NCBI GenBank assembly: GCA_007922225.1
Contig: ML679963.1
Span: 4,960,624 to 5,024,623 of the forward strand
Length of the DNA: 64,000 bases
Reading direction: 5' to 3'
From: Emydura subglobosa
Lineage: Eukaryota; Chordata; Testudines; Chelidae
The notes beneath the pieces are model-generated. The model searched no databases and was not told the DNA's origin. It worked only from the letters and a program-made list of their open reading frames with translations. Numbering within the stretch: position 1 is the stretch's first letter; each line of letters starts with the position of its first letter. The translations under genes were made by a program, and so were the position numbers. Shown piece after piece: positions 10,642 to 20,756 of the stretch.

Positions 10642-13530
10642 GTGAGTAGTTTAGTTTCAGAAAATCAGTATTCATTAAAAAAATATTAATGAAAGATTTA
10701 CCTGTCTGAGCAGTTGGACTGAGTAGCATTTTAACTTCTTAATGGCAGGCTGGTTGAAAGCCCTTTTGTAACTTCTAATTCATTTTGCATTAGACCATTA
10801 ATCGTCAGTAAATCTTGGTTCACAACTTCAAAATTTAAAAAGTGTAAAATATGGTGACACTCTATGATCATAGTTTTAGTTTGGGAGCTTAATTATATTT
10901 GCAATAACCTTTGCCTTCTCAAAATTTACTACTTTTTAAAAAATGTAAAATGCTGATAATTATTTAATAATCCATGCAGGCCTGATTTCTCTGTGCTTTA
11001 TTAATATTTTTTTTGAGTGTAGCTGGACATTGAAGACAATGATTCCAGTGCACGAACATGAAGTTATTGTAATAATTCTCTAGTTGAAACAAACTGTCTG
11101 CTGGTTCAAATTTATGAGTATAATTCCATGTCTTATGTTAATAATAATTTACAGCCTTTTCTCAGGTGGATAACCCACCACAAATCCTGAACAAATAATC
11201 TGCTAATGATGCTAGCCGAGATACTTTGTGCTTGTTCACCCTGTGATATAAGTGTTATTTATAACATAACTTGTACTTCACTCATGTTGGTTAACCAAAT
11301 TTAGGATTTGTGCTTGCCATTTTAGAGTTGCTTTAAGACTATCTTGTTTCCTTTCCACTTTTGCAGCCTTACTTAAAACTAGACTGCAAAAGCACAGCAG
11401 AATTTAGTTTATGAAATTATAGCTGCATCTTTGTTTTTACTATTTATAGGTAATCTGCAAAGCCTAACAAAATTGTCCCATCTTTTGCTGCTTCAGAGTG
11501 TATATAGAAGTCCTGAAATGAATGTTCCAAAAAAGTAGTATGTTTCTGCTTGTGTTTACATTAGAAATATCAGGTCTTGACTTCCCTGTTTTTGCAGGAG
11601 GACAAGAAAATAGTTGGCTTGACTGCACATTGGATTGAACAAGACTAAATTTTAAGAAATTCAGAGGAGGCGGGATTTTATATTTCTGTTTAATACTGTT
11701 TTATAACACTTATTTTAATTCAAGCGACTGATAAATACTTAAGAGAAAAGCTCTCTTTGTGCAAATTTCAACGCTTCCTTAATCCCTGTCCCTTCATTTG
11801 CGAGCTGAGAAACTCTCACTGCAATTCACTAATCCTTCAAGAAGTCCTGCAACAAAACCTCTTGATCCTCATAGTTGTAAGGCATATAGAAAAAACTTTT
11901 CCAGTTGCCTCTATTCTCCATAAAGCAGCTAAAAAGGGCACATGCACTTTTTTTTCCTTTTGTTGGTCACCTTTAAAATATATCAACAACACACATACAT
12001 TGATCATAAACGTAGGAAGATTAGTTGGGAGTCATTATGCAAAAAATATTGTGAGTTTATAAGCAAGTTAAAGGTTTTAATAATTATCGGTGTGTGTTCA
12101 TCCAGTAAAAGGTTTTTGCTGGTTTCCATTGTAGAACTCAGACTGTAGAAAGCTGTTGAGTAAAGTAAGCTGGTAGAAACAGCTTTTGTTGTCTCCGTTG
12201 GTGTATTGTTTTGAAGGATATAGGGGTCATACTGTACATAGTTTCTGTTTTTGTCCTCTTGTTGGAGCTTCAAGTTTATTTTGTATTCATCAAGAGTAAG
12301 TCAGCATTTGCTTTTGATGCTCCCAAGCCCTAAGGGTAAGTTGTAATGATAATGAGGGCCAATTACACTGTCACGTTAGGTGTCTGTGTTAACCAAGACT
12401 ATATTACAGAAGTGAGTTGGTAAAAAGATAACTGACAATTTGTGAGCGAAAAGGCAGTAAGTGTGATAACACTTCAACTGACAACCTGCCCCTTAGGGTT
12501 GTGTTACACTGTTAAAAAGGGATGGATTTTCCTGTTCATGTTATCAATCTTCATATGACGAGGCAGCCTTAATTGCCTCTAGTTTAAAGTATATATTTCC
12601 AGGGATTTATTCTCTTGGTGGTTTTGTTTATCCAAAAGTTCATCAAAGAAAAGATAGAATTCACAGTAACTAATTTTAGAGTTTAAAATACAAACTGTAC
12701 TCAGACTAACTAGAACAGAGAAATAATAGTTGTTCAATTATACCTTACTAACACCAGTGTTAATCAGTATTAAAATTTTAAAATTCTCCACTCCTCCCTG
12801 CAACTCCTGGGGATAATTATCTGACCCATAAGTTAAGATTTGCCCTGTCCAATCCTTCCCCTGCTCCTCCAGGAAAAAACAAACAACTTCTGAATGATGT
12901 ACTTTAACACATTTGAATACCAGTGGAAGGACTGCTGTCAAAGTCATGAGCAGAACAACTATTATTTGCTTTGATTGTTAAACATAATGACACCCTCCTG
13001 AGCTATTAGCAGAGAGGAGACATATGCAAATAAACAAAGTCAGGAAGGTTCTAATATGATTTAAATTCACTAGACATTTCTGGTTGATAGTTTGATGATA
13101 TAAGAGAGTGGGTGGATGTGAATGTGCCATATTGTTTTATTTTCTATCTTCCTGGTTGAATTAATCATATGTATTTGGATTTGTTAATTAATTTTCATGA
13201 TTTAGAATCCATTCTACCCTCTTCCACTGCCAGGCTGCTATTTGTAAAATAGATTAAAAAATTCTTTGGCTTCACTGGGGCAAAATTCTGAAATGTATTG
13301 TACAGATTTATGTATGATAGGTAATAGAGCCTGTCATATTTGCCTGCTTTGTTTTTGCCATGATATTTGTTGTTACTATAGTCCAACATAACAATCACTG
13401 TTAAAAATAATTTAGTGACTGAGTGAAGTAAAAGATTGCAAAATAAGTTATTCTACAAAAATGTAAATTCATTTGCACTATTGTTCATACTACTGTATTT
13501 TGCTTTCAAACTCACACCTATTTATTTTAG
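10642..13530 (+). other. BRIP1: BRIP1 intron 7
   Basis: 2889-base intron with gtgagt donor and tttattttag acceptor. I see no gene or clearly recognisable transposon in it. It is AT-rich, and the short open frames in 11757-12273 and 12738-13398 lack codon structure or similarity I recognise. Confidence 0.9.
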
Positions 13531-13752
13531 GGCAAGTCCTGTGTTTACTACCATGGTGTCCATAAACTTAGTGAACATCATGCTCTACAGTTTGCACGTA
13601 AGAAGTGTCAGGCTTGGGACGTAGAAGATCTAGTGAGCCTGGGAAAGAAGCTACGTGCATGTGCCTATTTTGCAGCTCGAGAACTCATGGTGGAGGCAGA
13701 TATCGTATTTTGTCCTTACAACTACCTCTTGGACCCACAGATAAGAGAGAGT
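13531..13752 (+). CDS. BRIP1: BRIP1 exon 8: second half of Fe-S domain
   Basis: 222 bases, 74 codons, phase 0 to phase 0 and equal in length to the human exon (residues about 307-380). Acceptor tttattttag, donor gtaagt. The translation starts [12 protein letters not shown] and runs through [20 protein letters not shown] to the highly conserved [18 protein letters not shown]. The cysteines in GKSC and RAC match human C310 and C350, so all four Fe-S ligands are kept. The alanine before the last cysteine, the site of the human Fanconi variant A349P, is also kept. The middle (LQFARKKCQ) differs from human but keeps the length. Confidence 0.98.
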
Positions 13753-14611
13753 GTAAGTATATTTGTAAGTAGGGTTTGGTCTAAACTACTAACTTATGTC
13801 GGTATAAGTATGTCATCTACACCCCCTGAATGACGTACTTACACCGACCTAATCCTTGGTGTACACAGTGCTATGTCTTCTCCTGTTGACAAAACTATTG
13901 CCTCTCGGGGAGGTGAGTACCTATGCTGATGGGAGAAGCTCTCCTGTTGGGATAGGTAGTGTCTTCACTAAGCACCACAGTGATGCTGCTGCAGTGATGT
14001 TGTTTGTTGCATTGACTGAAGTTAAAGTGAGATGAATAAAGAATGTGATAAAGGGACATGGTCAACTTTAAACCACGTTCCTGTCTGACTGCTTGCTAGT
14101 GCCACTAGTAAAACCTAAACTAAAGAGATTAAAGAATATTTTTCTCCTCTTTTACAATTTCTTTATTTTATGCATATGACAGTACCTCAGTAATAGTCAG
14201 TTTTTCTGTTTTTCCATTTTAGTTAATCAGTTGTGTGGGTTTTTCACCCAACAGAAGAGAAACTTTTAGGATGGCATAACTACAAAAAGTAGGCATGGGG
14301 GCTTAGGGAAGGTATAAAAAATGAAATGACCTTTATTTCATTTAAAAAAAAATTTAGCACAAAATTGTCTGTCCTTTTTTACATTAATTATACAGTACCA
14401 TAAAAGTACATTTTACAAACTCTATGCCCCTTAGAATTTACAGATAAGGACCAAATTCTGTCATTTATGCTGGCACCAGATTTTAGTTTTGTGAAAAACC
14501 TAGAAGTGACACGCACTGGACAGATTTTTTGTACAAATAAACCTGTTGGCTGTTGTTACTCATTTATGTATTTCACTTCAAGTTTTACTGGACAGTTGTC
14601 GTCTTTTGCAG
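13753..14611 (+). other. BRIP1: BRIP1 intron 8
   Basis: 859 bases, donor gtaagt, acceptor cgtcttttgcag. A transposon remnant at about 13770-14010 begins roughly 18 bases after the donor. The remainder is AT-rich and includes a short MITE-like motif near 14445-14490 (ggaccaaattctgtcattta), with no gene seen. Confidence 0.9.
13770..14010. mobile_element. Non-autonomous DNA transposon (hAT-like MITE), degraded
   Basis: The left end gtttggtctaaactactaac resembles the common reptile terminus with a GGTCTACACTAC-type motif. The interior shares cttatgtcggtataag, ttacaccgac, gtacacagtgctatg and tgatgggagaagctctcc with the element at 17535-17815, so the two are the same family. No coding capacity. 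The right end is not clearly defined. Confidence 0.65.
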
Positions 14612-14811
14612 ATGGAGATTAACCTAAAAGACCAAGTAGTCATTTTAGATGAAGCTCATAATATTGAAGATTGTGCACGGGAGTCAGCCAGCTACAGTGT
14701 TACAGAAACCCAGCTGAGATTTGCTCGAGAAGAACTTGATACCATGGTTGTCAACAACATCAGGCGGAAGGACCATGATCCCCTGCGGGCTGTGTGCTAC
14801 AGTCTGATGAA
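14612..14811 (+). CDS. BRIP1: BRIP1 exon 9: Walker B / DEAH box
   Basis: 200 bases, phase 0 in and phase 2 out, same length as human (residues about 381-447). Acceptor cgtcttttgcag, donor gtaagg. The translation [20 protein letters not shown] contains the DEAH box (motif II, Walker B), which coordinates magnesium and catalyses ATP hydrolysis in this superfamily. It goes on through [20 protein letters not shown] to the linker with [19 protein letters not shown]. The last two bases (aa) complete an Asn codon with the first base of exon 10. Very strong similarity to human through the whole exon. Confidence 0.98.
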
Positions 14812-14839
14812 GTAAGGCTTATTTTGATTTAGTTGTGCG

Positions 14840-14855
14840 ATATATATATATATAT
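14840..14855. repeat. (TA)n microsatellite
   Basis: Perfect alternating TA tract of about 16 bases just inside intron 9, followed by a T run. Confidence 0.9.
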
Positions 14856-15135
14856 TTTTTTAAACCAACTACTAATTATAGTTCTTATAGGAATATTCAT
14901 TCTGAAATGGTATAAGGAATTGAAATTTCCTGAAATTGAAAAATTCCAAAATTTATTTTTGAAAAAGTAAAAATGACATTTCTTTTTGACCCTTCTAAGT
15001 GTTTCCAAGGCTCCCAGAGTTGCCTGGATAAACAGGGCTGCGTGAGAAGCCAGAGAACAAGGCTACCTGGACCCCCAGCATCCCCGACCCCCAGCAGCCC
15101 ACATGCCCAAGAGCTGGGTAGCTTGTGGATCCTGG

Positions 15136-15640
15136 AACTTAAGAATGGCCATACTGAGTCAGACCAATAGGTCCATCTAGCCCAGTATCCTGTCTTCCGA
15201 CAATGGCCAGTGCCAGATGCTTCAGAGAGAGTGAACAGAAAAGGGCAATCGGTCGAGTGATCCATCCCCTATTATCCAGTCCCAGCTTCTGGCAGTGAGA
15301 GGGTTAGGGACACTCAGAGTATGGGATTGTGCCCTGACCATCTTAGCTAATAGCCATTGATGGTCCTATCCTTCGTGAACACATCTAATTCTTTTTTGAA
15401 TCCAGTTATACTTTTGGCCTTTGGAACATCCCTTGTCAGTGAGTTCCACAGGTTGACTGTGCACTGTGTGAAGAAGTACTTCCTTAAGTTTGTTCTAACC
15501 CTTCTGCCTATTAATTTAATTGGGTGATCCCTGGTTCTTGTCTTATGTGAAGGTGTAAACAACACTTCCTTATTCACTTTCTCCATTCCCTTTTTTATAG
15601 ACCTCTATCATACCTTCCCTTAGTTGTCTCTGGGCAGCTT
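15136..15640 (-). mobile_element. CR1 LINE 3' fragment, minus orientation
   Basis: On the + strand, aagaatggccatactgagtc, agaccaataggtccatctag and ccagtatcctgtcttccgac are the inverted 3' UTR of a reptile CR1. The minus strand from about 15586 to 15347 encodes the C-terminal end of ORF2: a TRTRDHPIKL stretch, then NLRKYFFTQC and VNLWNSLTRDV, which is the hallmark CR1 C-terminus. Truncated at the 5' end; this piece keeps one uninterrupted frame of 79 codons. Confidence 0.85.
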
Positions 15641-15650
15641 GTGAGACTGA

Positions 15651-15810
15651 GGCTATGGCTACACTGACTGCGGCAAATTTGCCACCGTCAGATCGACTTC
15701 TCTGGATTGACTGAGCAGTCAGTGAAGACCCGCTCAGTCAATCCAGAAATCGATGTATTCAGACCAACTTCTCAAGTGGTGTAGCGCTTTGTCGACGGGA
15801 ACGGAGAAAG
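15651..15810. mobile_element. MITE-like element beginning ggctatggctacact
   Basis: The start ggctatggctacactgac matches the terminal motif of the same reptile DNA-transposon group seen at 17540. Inside is an inverted repeat: the stretch ctggattgactgagc near 15703-15717 pairs with gctcagtcaatccag near 15731-15745. It is inserted directly after the CR1 fragment. The right boundary is uncertain. Confidence 0.5.
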
Positions 15811-16234
15811 GAAATTTCTCTGCTCCTGCTACAGAGTTTGTATGTGATGTTGAGCAAGTCACATAAACCAAAAAGCAGCCAACCTCTCCTCCCTCCCACC
15901 TTTTCATTCTCCTTTGTGTTTTGACTGTATGGTGCCAGTACATAGTGACTGCTACTGTAATATAAATAAGAAATAACTGATACCCCACTGTGCATGTCCA
16001 AATATCCCAATTAAGTGATTATCCTCTTCATCAGAAACCTATCTGAACAGGGAAGCCAACGGTATAACAATAAAAAATAACAAAATCAATTGGTCTATTT
16101 ATATTATCTGAGCTCATATTAATTAATTTTGGGACATTTTGTTATAATATTGGTTTGGGAGTGTTACTCATTTAGGAAGTCCCTATTTATATTAGAGATT
16201 AGGTACACATTCAACTTCACCATCTTTTCTTCTC

Positions 16235-16860
16235 CAGTTGGTGCCAAGGGTTAACATTTGTGTGCCACTGAGACAGAATAATTTCCCTGTGGCTACTAAT
16301 TCTCCTTTGTTGGGTCTTTCAAATGTTAAATTTCTTAGTGATGGAGGAAAGCAGCAAGGCTGGAGATTTGAGCGCCTCCAGCCTTTTAACCTTATCAGAA
16401 AAACTCAGGTTGATTCTCTTGTCAAGTCTGCCAACAGTAGGGAAAGCAGCAGGTGGAAAGGAAGAGACTGGGTGTAAATGGCCAATAATTAGTAATACCT
16501 TATTGCACAAACTGGCAGGTCTGTTCCCGTTAAGCGAGTAACCAGAAAAATCCAATGCCTGTATAAAAAGGTCTCCTATGTCTTGATTCCAGAAAGCACT
16601 TAAGCACACGTTTTAATGCCCTTTCCTACACTTGAAAGTGTTTGCCAGTTCCCCTAGTGGAAATGCAGCTTATACCAGCAAAATAGTTCTTCATTACAGC
16701 CACGGAGAAAAAAAGACAGGATGCAAGGGATGTGGTTTAATTAGGTTGGTTTTACTCATCTGGGAAATACCTGGCAATAAGATGTATGGTACGGGTTGTC
16801 ACTCTTTCCTTAATCATATCAATTACAGAGGTAATAAATGGTCTTTAAAGCATGATAGTT
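16235..16860. promoter_or_regulatory. Candidate conserved non-coding stretch in intron 9
   Basis: Around 620 bases with no repeat family I recognise, long overlapping open frames on both strands and motifs such as ccttatcag (GATA-like), ccaataattagtaat (homeodomain-like) and ggtttaattagg. The open frames have no BRIP1 or other similarity that I can see. Regulatory function is a guess from composition. Confidence 0.2.
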
Positions 16861-16997
16861 TAAAATAAGGATTGGTACAAGGCTACAGAAATGTTTCCTA
16901 AGCATTCCTGACACGTTAAAGAAACAAGTTATATTTTTGTCCTTTTTAAATAAAGTTTAAAAAAATTATATGGAGGTAGGGGGGAATATCAACACTA

Positions 16998-17112
16998 AGG
17001 GACAGATTTTTCTTTGACTTCCATCAGCATACATCAGAAGTAGCTCTAATTAAAGTTAATTCAGTTCAAAGGTGTAAAACTAGCAGAAGGGAGAACAGAA
17101 TCAGACCCTAAT
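16998..17112. mobile_element. Degraded palindromic MITE remnant
   Basis: The outer words gggacagatttttctttgac and gaacagaatcagaccctaat, with gacttccatcagcataca between them, follow the layout of the short palindromic elements also seen at 45609-45700. Strongly diverged. Confidence 0.4.
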
Positions 17113-17286
17113 TGAGAGGCCCTTTGATTAAAAGTATTAACTAGAAATAATTATTAATATTATTACAGAAATATGGTACAATTTTGATGCTCATTCAGTT
17201 TAATTTCCTGGAAAGTATACAAGATCATTTAAATTAATACAGGAATAATTTACAATTATTATTACTCCTAATTTCTTCATTTCCAG

Positions 17287-17419
17287 TTGGTTACAGGAAA
17301 GCTCTGGTCATCTTAAAGAAAGGGGGTATGAAACCTCCTGTAAAGTTTGGAGTGGAAAAGAAATGCTCACCATTTTGCACAATATGGGAATAACCAATGC
17401 TACATTTCCTATCTTACAG
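17287..17419 (+). CDS. BRIP1: BRIP1 exon 10
   Basis: 133 bases, phase 2 in and phase 0 out, same length as human (residues about 447-491). Acceptor ttcatttccag; the donor gtagag is non-consensus at position +4. The translation continues [20 protein letters not shown], then [25 protein letters not shown]. It belongs to the Arch region between helicase motifs II and III. The first third ([11 protein letters not shown]) is divergent from human, while KVWSGKEM and the MGIT-ATFPILQ end are kept. Confidence 0.96.
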
Positions 17420-18307
17420 GTAGAGTTTTATGTTACAGAAATTATTAAAATGCATAATATTATTGGTTAAATGTTTTAAAATACACTTACGCTATTTGTA
17501 CTTCTTTAAAATGCAGTCCAGTTTCTCAAAGCTGTCTTAGGCTATAGGGCAGACATAGCTTATGTTGGCAAAACTTATGTCACCTGGGGTGTGAATATTT
17601 CACTGACTGAGCGACATAATTACACCGACATAAGCGTTCGCATACACAGTGCTATGTTGGCGGGAGAGTTTCTCCTGCAAACACAGCTTCTGCTGCTCAC
17701 GGAGGTGGGGGTTTTTTATGCGGATGGGAGAGCTCTCCCCGGCAGCATAGAGCATCTTCACCAGACTTGCTGCCGTGGCGCAGCTGTAACACTACATATA
17801 GACATACTCTTAGAAAAGTGTACATGATGAAAATCAAGAGTAAATCCACCAAAGTAAGTGCAGTCAAGCCAATGTAAAACAGGTTTGAGTGGCGAATCAA
17901 GTTCTAAATCTACTGGAGTAATTTATTTTCAAAGTAGTAATCACTGAGCTTGTTACAATGGTCTTATAATTACTTTATTTCTGTTCTAACAAAGAATAAC
18001 ATTGTTCAGATAAAATTATTCAATGTTGTTACAATGTAATGACTTTTAATTCTGCCTTTACTGACATCTGCATTCCGATTGACTAACAAATCATATTTAC
18101 TGCATGCTTCAGCCAGTCCTTTCTTTCTGTACAGTACCAAGCACACTAAAAGCACTGAGTTAAGTACTAAGATTTTTATCTACAGTCTAACTTCTCTAGC
18201 TATATTGAGAGATGTTGTTTTAAAATACTGTAGTGAACACTTCATCCTAAATATCTTCCCAAAAGAAATGCATACAAATCTGATGTTAATGAGTTTTCCT
18301 GTTGCAG
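17420..18307 (+). other. BRIP1: BRIP1 intron 10
   Basis: 888 bases, donor gtagag, acceptor ttttcctgttgcag. Contains one MITE at about 17535-17815; the rest is AT-rich with no gene seen. Confidence 0.9.
17535..17815. mobile_element. Non-autonomous DNA transposon (hAT-like MITE)
   Basis: It starts ggctatagggcagacatagc and ends cactacatatagacatactc, which is roughly the inverted form of the start. The interior has inverted words: aaaacttatgtcacc and gcgacataattacaccgaca, ggcgggagagtttctcct and gatgggagagctctcccc. It is the better-kept relative of the element at 13770-14010. No protein-coding potential. Confidence 0.7.
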
Positions 18308-18462
18308 AAACATTTTGCTGCTGTCCTTGAAAAAGAAGAAAAAGTATCGAATATTCATGGTGGAGATGAGTTTATTGAGATTCCCATTGTGAGCCCTGCT
18401 ACTCAGTTTGTGCTAAAAGGGCTATTCATGGTTCTGCTATATCTTTTTAAAGATAACAACAG
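18308..18462 (+). CDS. BRIP1: BRIP1 exon 11
   Basis: 155 bases, phase 0 in and phase 2 out, same length as human (residues about 492-543). Acceptor ttttcctgttgcag; the donor gttggt lacks the usual A at +3 and is weak. The translation KHFAAVLEKEEKVSNIHGGD, then EIPIVSPATQFVLKGLFMVL, LYLFKDNN matches FANCJ across the exon. The Asp of the human MVLDYLF stretch is Leu here. The last two bases (ag) form an Arg codon with the first base of exon 12. Confidence 0.96.
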
Positions 18463-19392
18463 GTTGGTGGAAATATATAGCCTGAGGTGTGGATGTTTTT
18501 TCTTTCTGCTTTCTACCAGATATATTTAAATTGCAAGTGACTGCATTTTTGTAAACATCTGATTGTTTATATAAAGATGAATAAATGGCAAATATAAATA
18601 TTTTCCCTAAGACATTTGGGTACTTTTGGTATGCATGATAAAGAAAAAATGAGTACTTGTAGGAGCCAAGCAGAGTAGAGGCATGCATAGTGCATACATG
18701 ATCCTGCTGCTTTGCCAAGTTGTCTCTTTCTCAACTATTCAGCACCTCTGCTATTTATTTCCATGGCAGGCTTCTTCTGAGCAAAAACTACCAATTAAAC
18801 AGGGTTGTGCCAATAAATTTCTCACGTGGGTAAACATCCAGTAAGTAATAGATTGATATCAGCAAATTAATTTTTTTTCTATAACTAAAACATTGAATAC
18901 AGTTTCTCTAAAGATCAATCTAGAATATTTTCTTGGCATGTTGCCTAACTCCAATATGCACTTTAATTATTTTAAATTAGCGTTAAAATGATCTAAACCA
19001 CTCTTTTGATACTTTCACTGTTAAAGCCAACTGTAGCTATTAAATATTTTGTTTGAGAGCTAATTCTGTAATACATGGCTTAGTGATTATAGGTACTCCT
19101 TATGCTTCTTAAATGGAAAGTCGCATAACTTAAATCATATTCTCTGTTTCTAGCATAGAGTACGTTCTTCCGTATACTGTATTGTCCACAGTTGCCTGCT
19201 CCTTTTATTATAGGCAGAGTTTTGTACAACATTAAATTAGATGCTTAAGGTGGAACCACATTGTGTCAACACTAGTTGTGCTTTTTGAGAATTTAATGCT
19301 GAACCCACGTGACAGGTATTATTAAATATATTTGACAAACACAAATGTAGGTTACATCTGTTTACCAGTTGTATTAATTTACTTCTCTGTAG
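18463..19392 (+). other. BRIP1: BRIP1 intron 11
   Basis: 930 bases, donor gttggt, acceptor acttctctgtag. AT-rich; I see no gene or recognisable transposon in it. Confidence 0.9.
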
Positions 19393-19564
19393 ATTTGCAG
19401 ATGACTACAGAGTTGCTTTGCAACAAACATATGTTTGGACGGATGAAATCCAATTTGATATTCCAGATAAAAATGCTTTCTTTGCACAACCAAAACGTAA
19501 GAAGAGTTCACGGCAGAAAACTGCAGTCCATATGCTTAACTTTTGGTGCTTGAATCCAGCTGTG
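19393..19564 (+). CDS. BRIP1: BRIP1 exon 12, with a two-codon in-frame insertion
   Basis: 172 bases, phase 2 in and phase 0 out. The human exon is 166 bases as I recall it (residues about 543-598), so this copy carries two extra codons. Acceptor acttctctgtag, donor gtaagc. The translation is [20 protein letters not shown], then [20 protein letters not shown], then [18 protein letters not shown]. The extra residues fall in the variable stretch between the TYVW and [10 protein letters not shown] blocks, where human has IDISDKN. Both ends are highly conserved. Confidence 0.97.
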
Positions 19565-19678
19565 GTAAGCTAAGTATAAAGTAAACCAGCAACTCCTTAC
19601 AACCCTTATTTGATCACAAAATACAAATATAATAGTTTGTACTGATTCCATTAATTAAAAAAAAATTATTTTCCCTAG
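19565..19678 (+). other. BRIP1: BRIP1 intron 12 (short)
   Basis: Only 114 bases, with donor gtaagc and acceptor ttattttccctag. The shortest intron of the window, AT-rich, nothing else seen. Confidence 0.95.
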
Positions 19679-19819
19679 GCCTTTTCAGACTTAAGTGGTA
19701 ATGTTAGGACAATTGTTCTAACATCTGGTACACTCTCTCCAATGGACTCATTTTCTTCAGAACTTGGTGTGAAGTTTACTATCCAGCTTGAGGCAAATCA
19801 TGTTATTCATAACTCACAG
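19679..19819 (+). CDS. BRIP1: BRIP1 exon 13: helicase motif III
   Basis: 141 bases, 47 codons, phase 0 to phase 0, same length as human (residues about 599-645). Acceptor ttattttccctag, donor gtaaat. The translation [20 protein letters not shown], then [27 protein letters not shown] carries the TSGTLSP motif (motif III), which couples ATP hydrolysis to strand movement in XPD-like helicases. Nearly identical to human. Confidence 0.98.
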
Positions 19820-20279
19820 GTAAATGTTGCATCATTGCTTTCACTCCTGAAATTTTAATAAAGTCAATTATAAAATAAGCAATAAATGGCAAATTGAAAT
19901 GAGGACCGTATAAACTCATTCTATTTCTGTAACTCAAATGGAAAGAGTAAAATAGATATTTACTTGCATTGAGAAAATTGTCAATTAAATGTTTAAATTA
20001 AACTATACTTGATATATAATAATCCTAAATAAAAGTAGTAATAGCAGTAAGGTATTATTTGACCAGAATAGCTGAAAAGTAAGCAGCATTAGTAGCAGCA
20101 TTTTCACTATGATGGCTTGCTACACTCTGTTTTCTCTCTCTCTGTCTCGATTTTATATTCTTGTTGCTTAGCATTAGTATGTTCAGAAATAACCTTAATA
20201 GTTTAGTTACTTCAGTTTTTAAGTTTCCCTGTTAATTTGGTGTAAATATGTATGTAACTTTGAATTATTAATACAACAG
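19820..20279 (+). other. BRIP1: BRIP1 intron 13
   Basis: 460 bases, donor gtaaat, acceptor ttaatacaacag, which has only a weak polypyrimidine tract. No gene or clear repeat seen. Confidence 0.93.
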
Positions 20280-20441
20280 GTTTGGGTTGGCACCATTGGG
20301 GCAGGCCCCAAGGGTCGGAAGCTGTGTGCCACATTCCAGCATGCAGAAACATTTGAATTCCAGGATGAAGTGGGAGCACTTCTGCTTTCAGTGTGTCAAA
20401 CTGTTGGTCAAGGGGTCTTGTGCTTTTTGCCATCTTACAAG
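20280..20441 (+). CDS. BRIP1: BRIP1 exon 14: helicase motif IV region
   Basis: 162 bases, 54 codons, phase 0 to phase 0, same length as human (residues about 646-699). Acceptor ttaatacaacag, donor gtaagg. The translation [20 protein letters not shown], then [34 protein letters not shown] covers the start of helicase domain 2, with motif IV in GVLCFLPSY. It is followed by an exceptionally long intron before exon 15. Confidence 0.98.
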
Positions 20442-20756
20442 GTAAGGAAATCTTAATTCATGTTCTTCTCTCTTTTTAAAAACCTACTTAAAGATTTACT
20501 CTGTAACCCTTTATCCCTATACATCAACACGGAGACAACAGAAATGTCCATACTGGAATTGCTTGGATGCTGTAGTTGATTGGTTACAAGTTTGTTTTTT
20601 GCATGGTATGTTTTGTTTCATTATAGGGATAATAGGAATATTATTGTTTTGATCACAGTTATCCAAAAAAGACTGGTTTGGTCTTCCATGCAAGCATACT
20701 TATGTGCATTTGGCATCTGTTAGAAAGGGCTCTCAATTTGAAAATAAATCTTGGAT

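Larger units (their letters stand above)
14812..17286 (+). other. BRIP1: BRIP1 intron 9
   Basis: 2475 bases, donor gtaagg, acceptor ttcatttccag. It contains a TA repeat at 14840-14855, a CR1 3' fragment at about 15136-15640 and a MITE-like element from 15651. It also holds a palindrome-like MITE remnant near 16998-17112, and a higher-complexity stretch at 16235-16860 that I could not assign to a repeat. Confidence 0.9.

Noticed and set aside
15347..15586. 79-codon minus-strand frame as a gene
   Set aside because: It is the end of a CR1 ORF2 in a truncated LINE copy.
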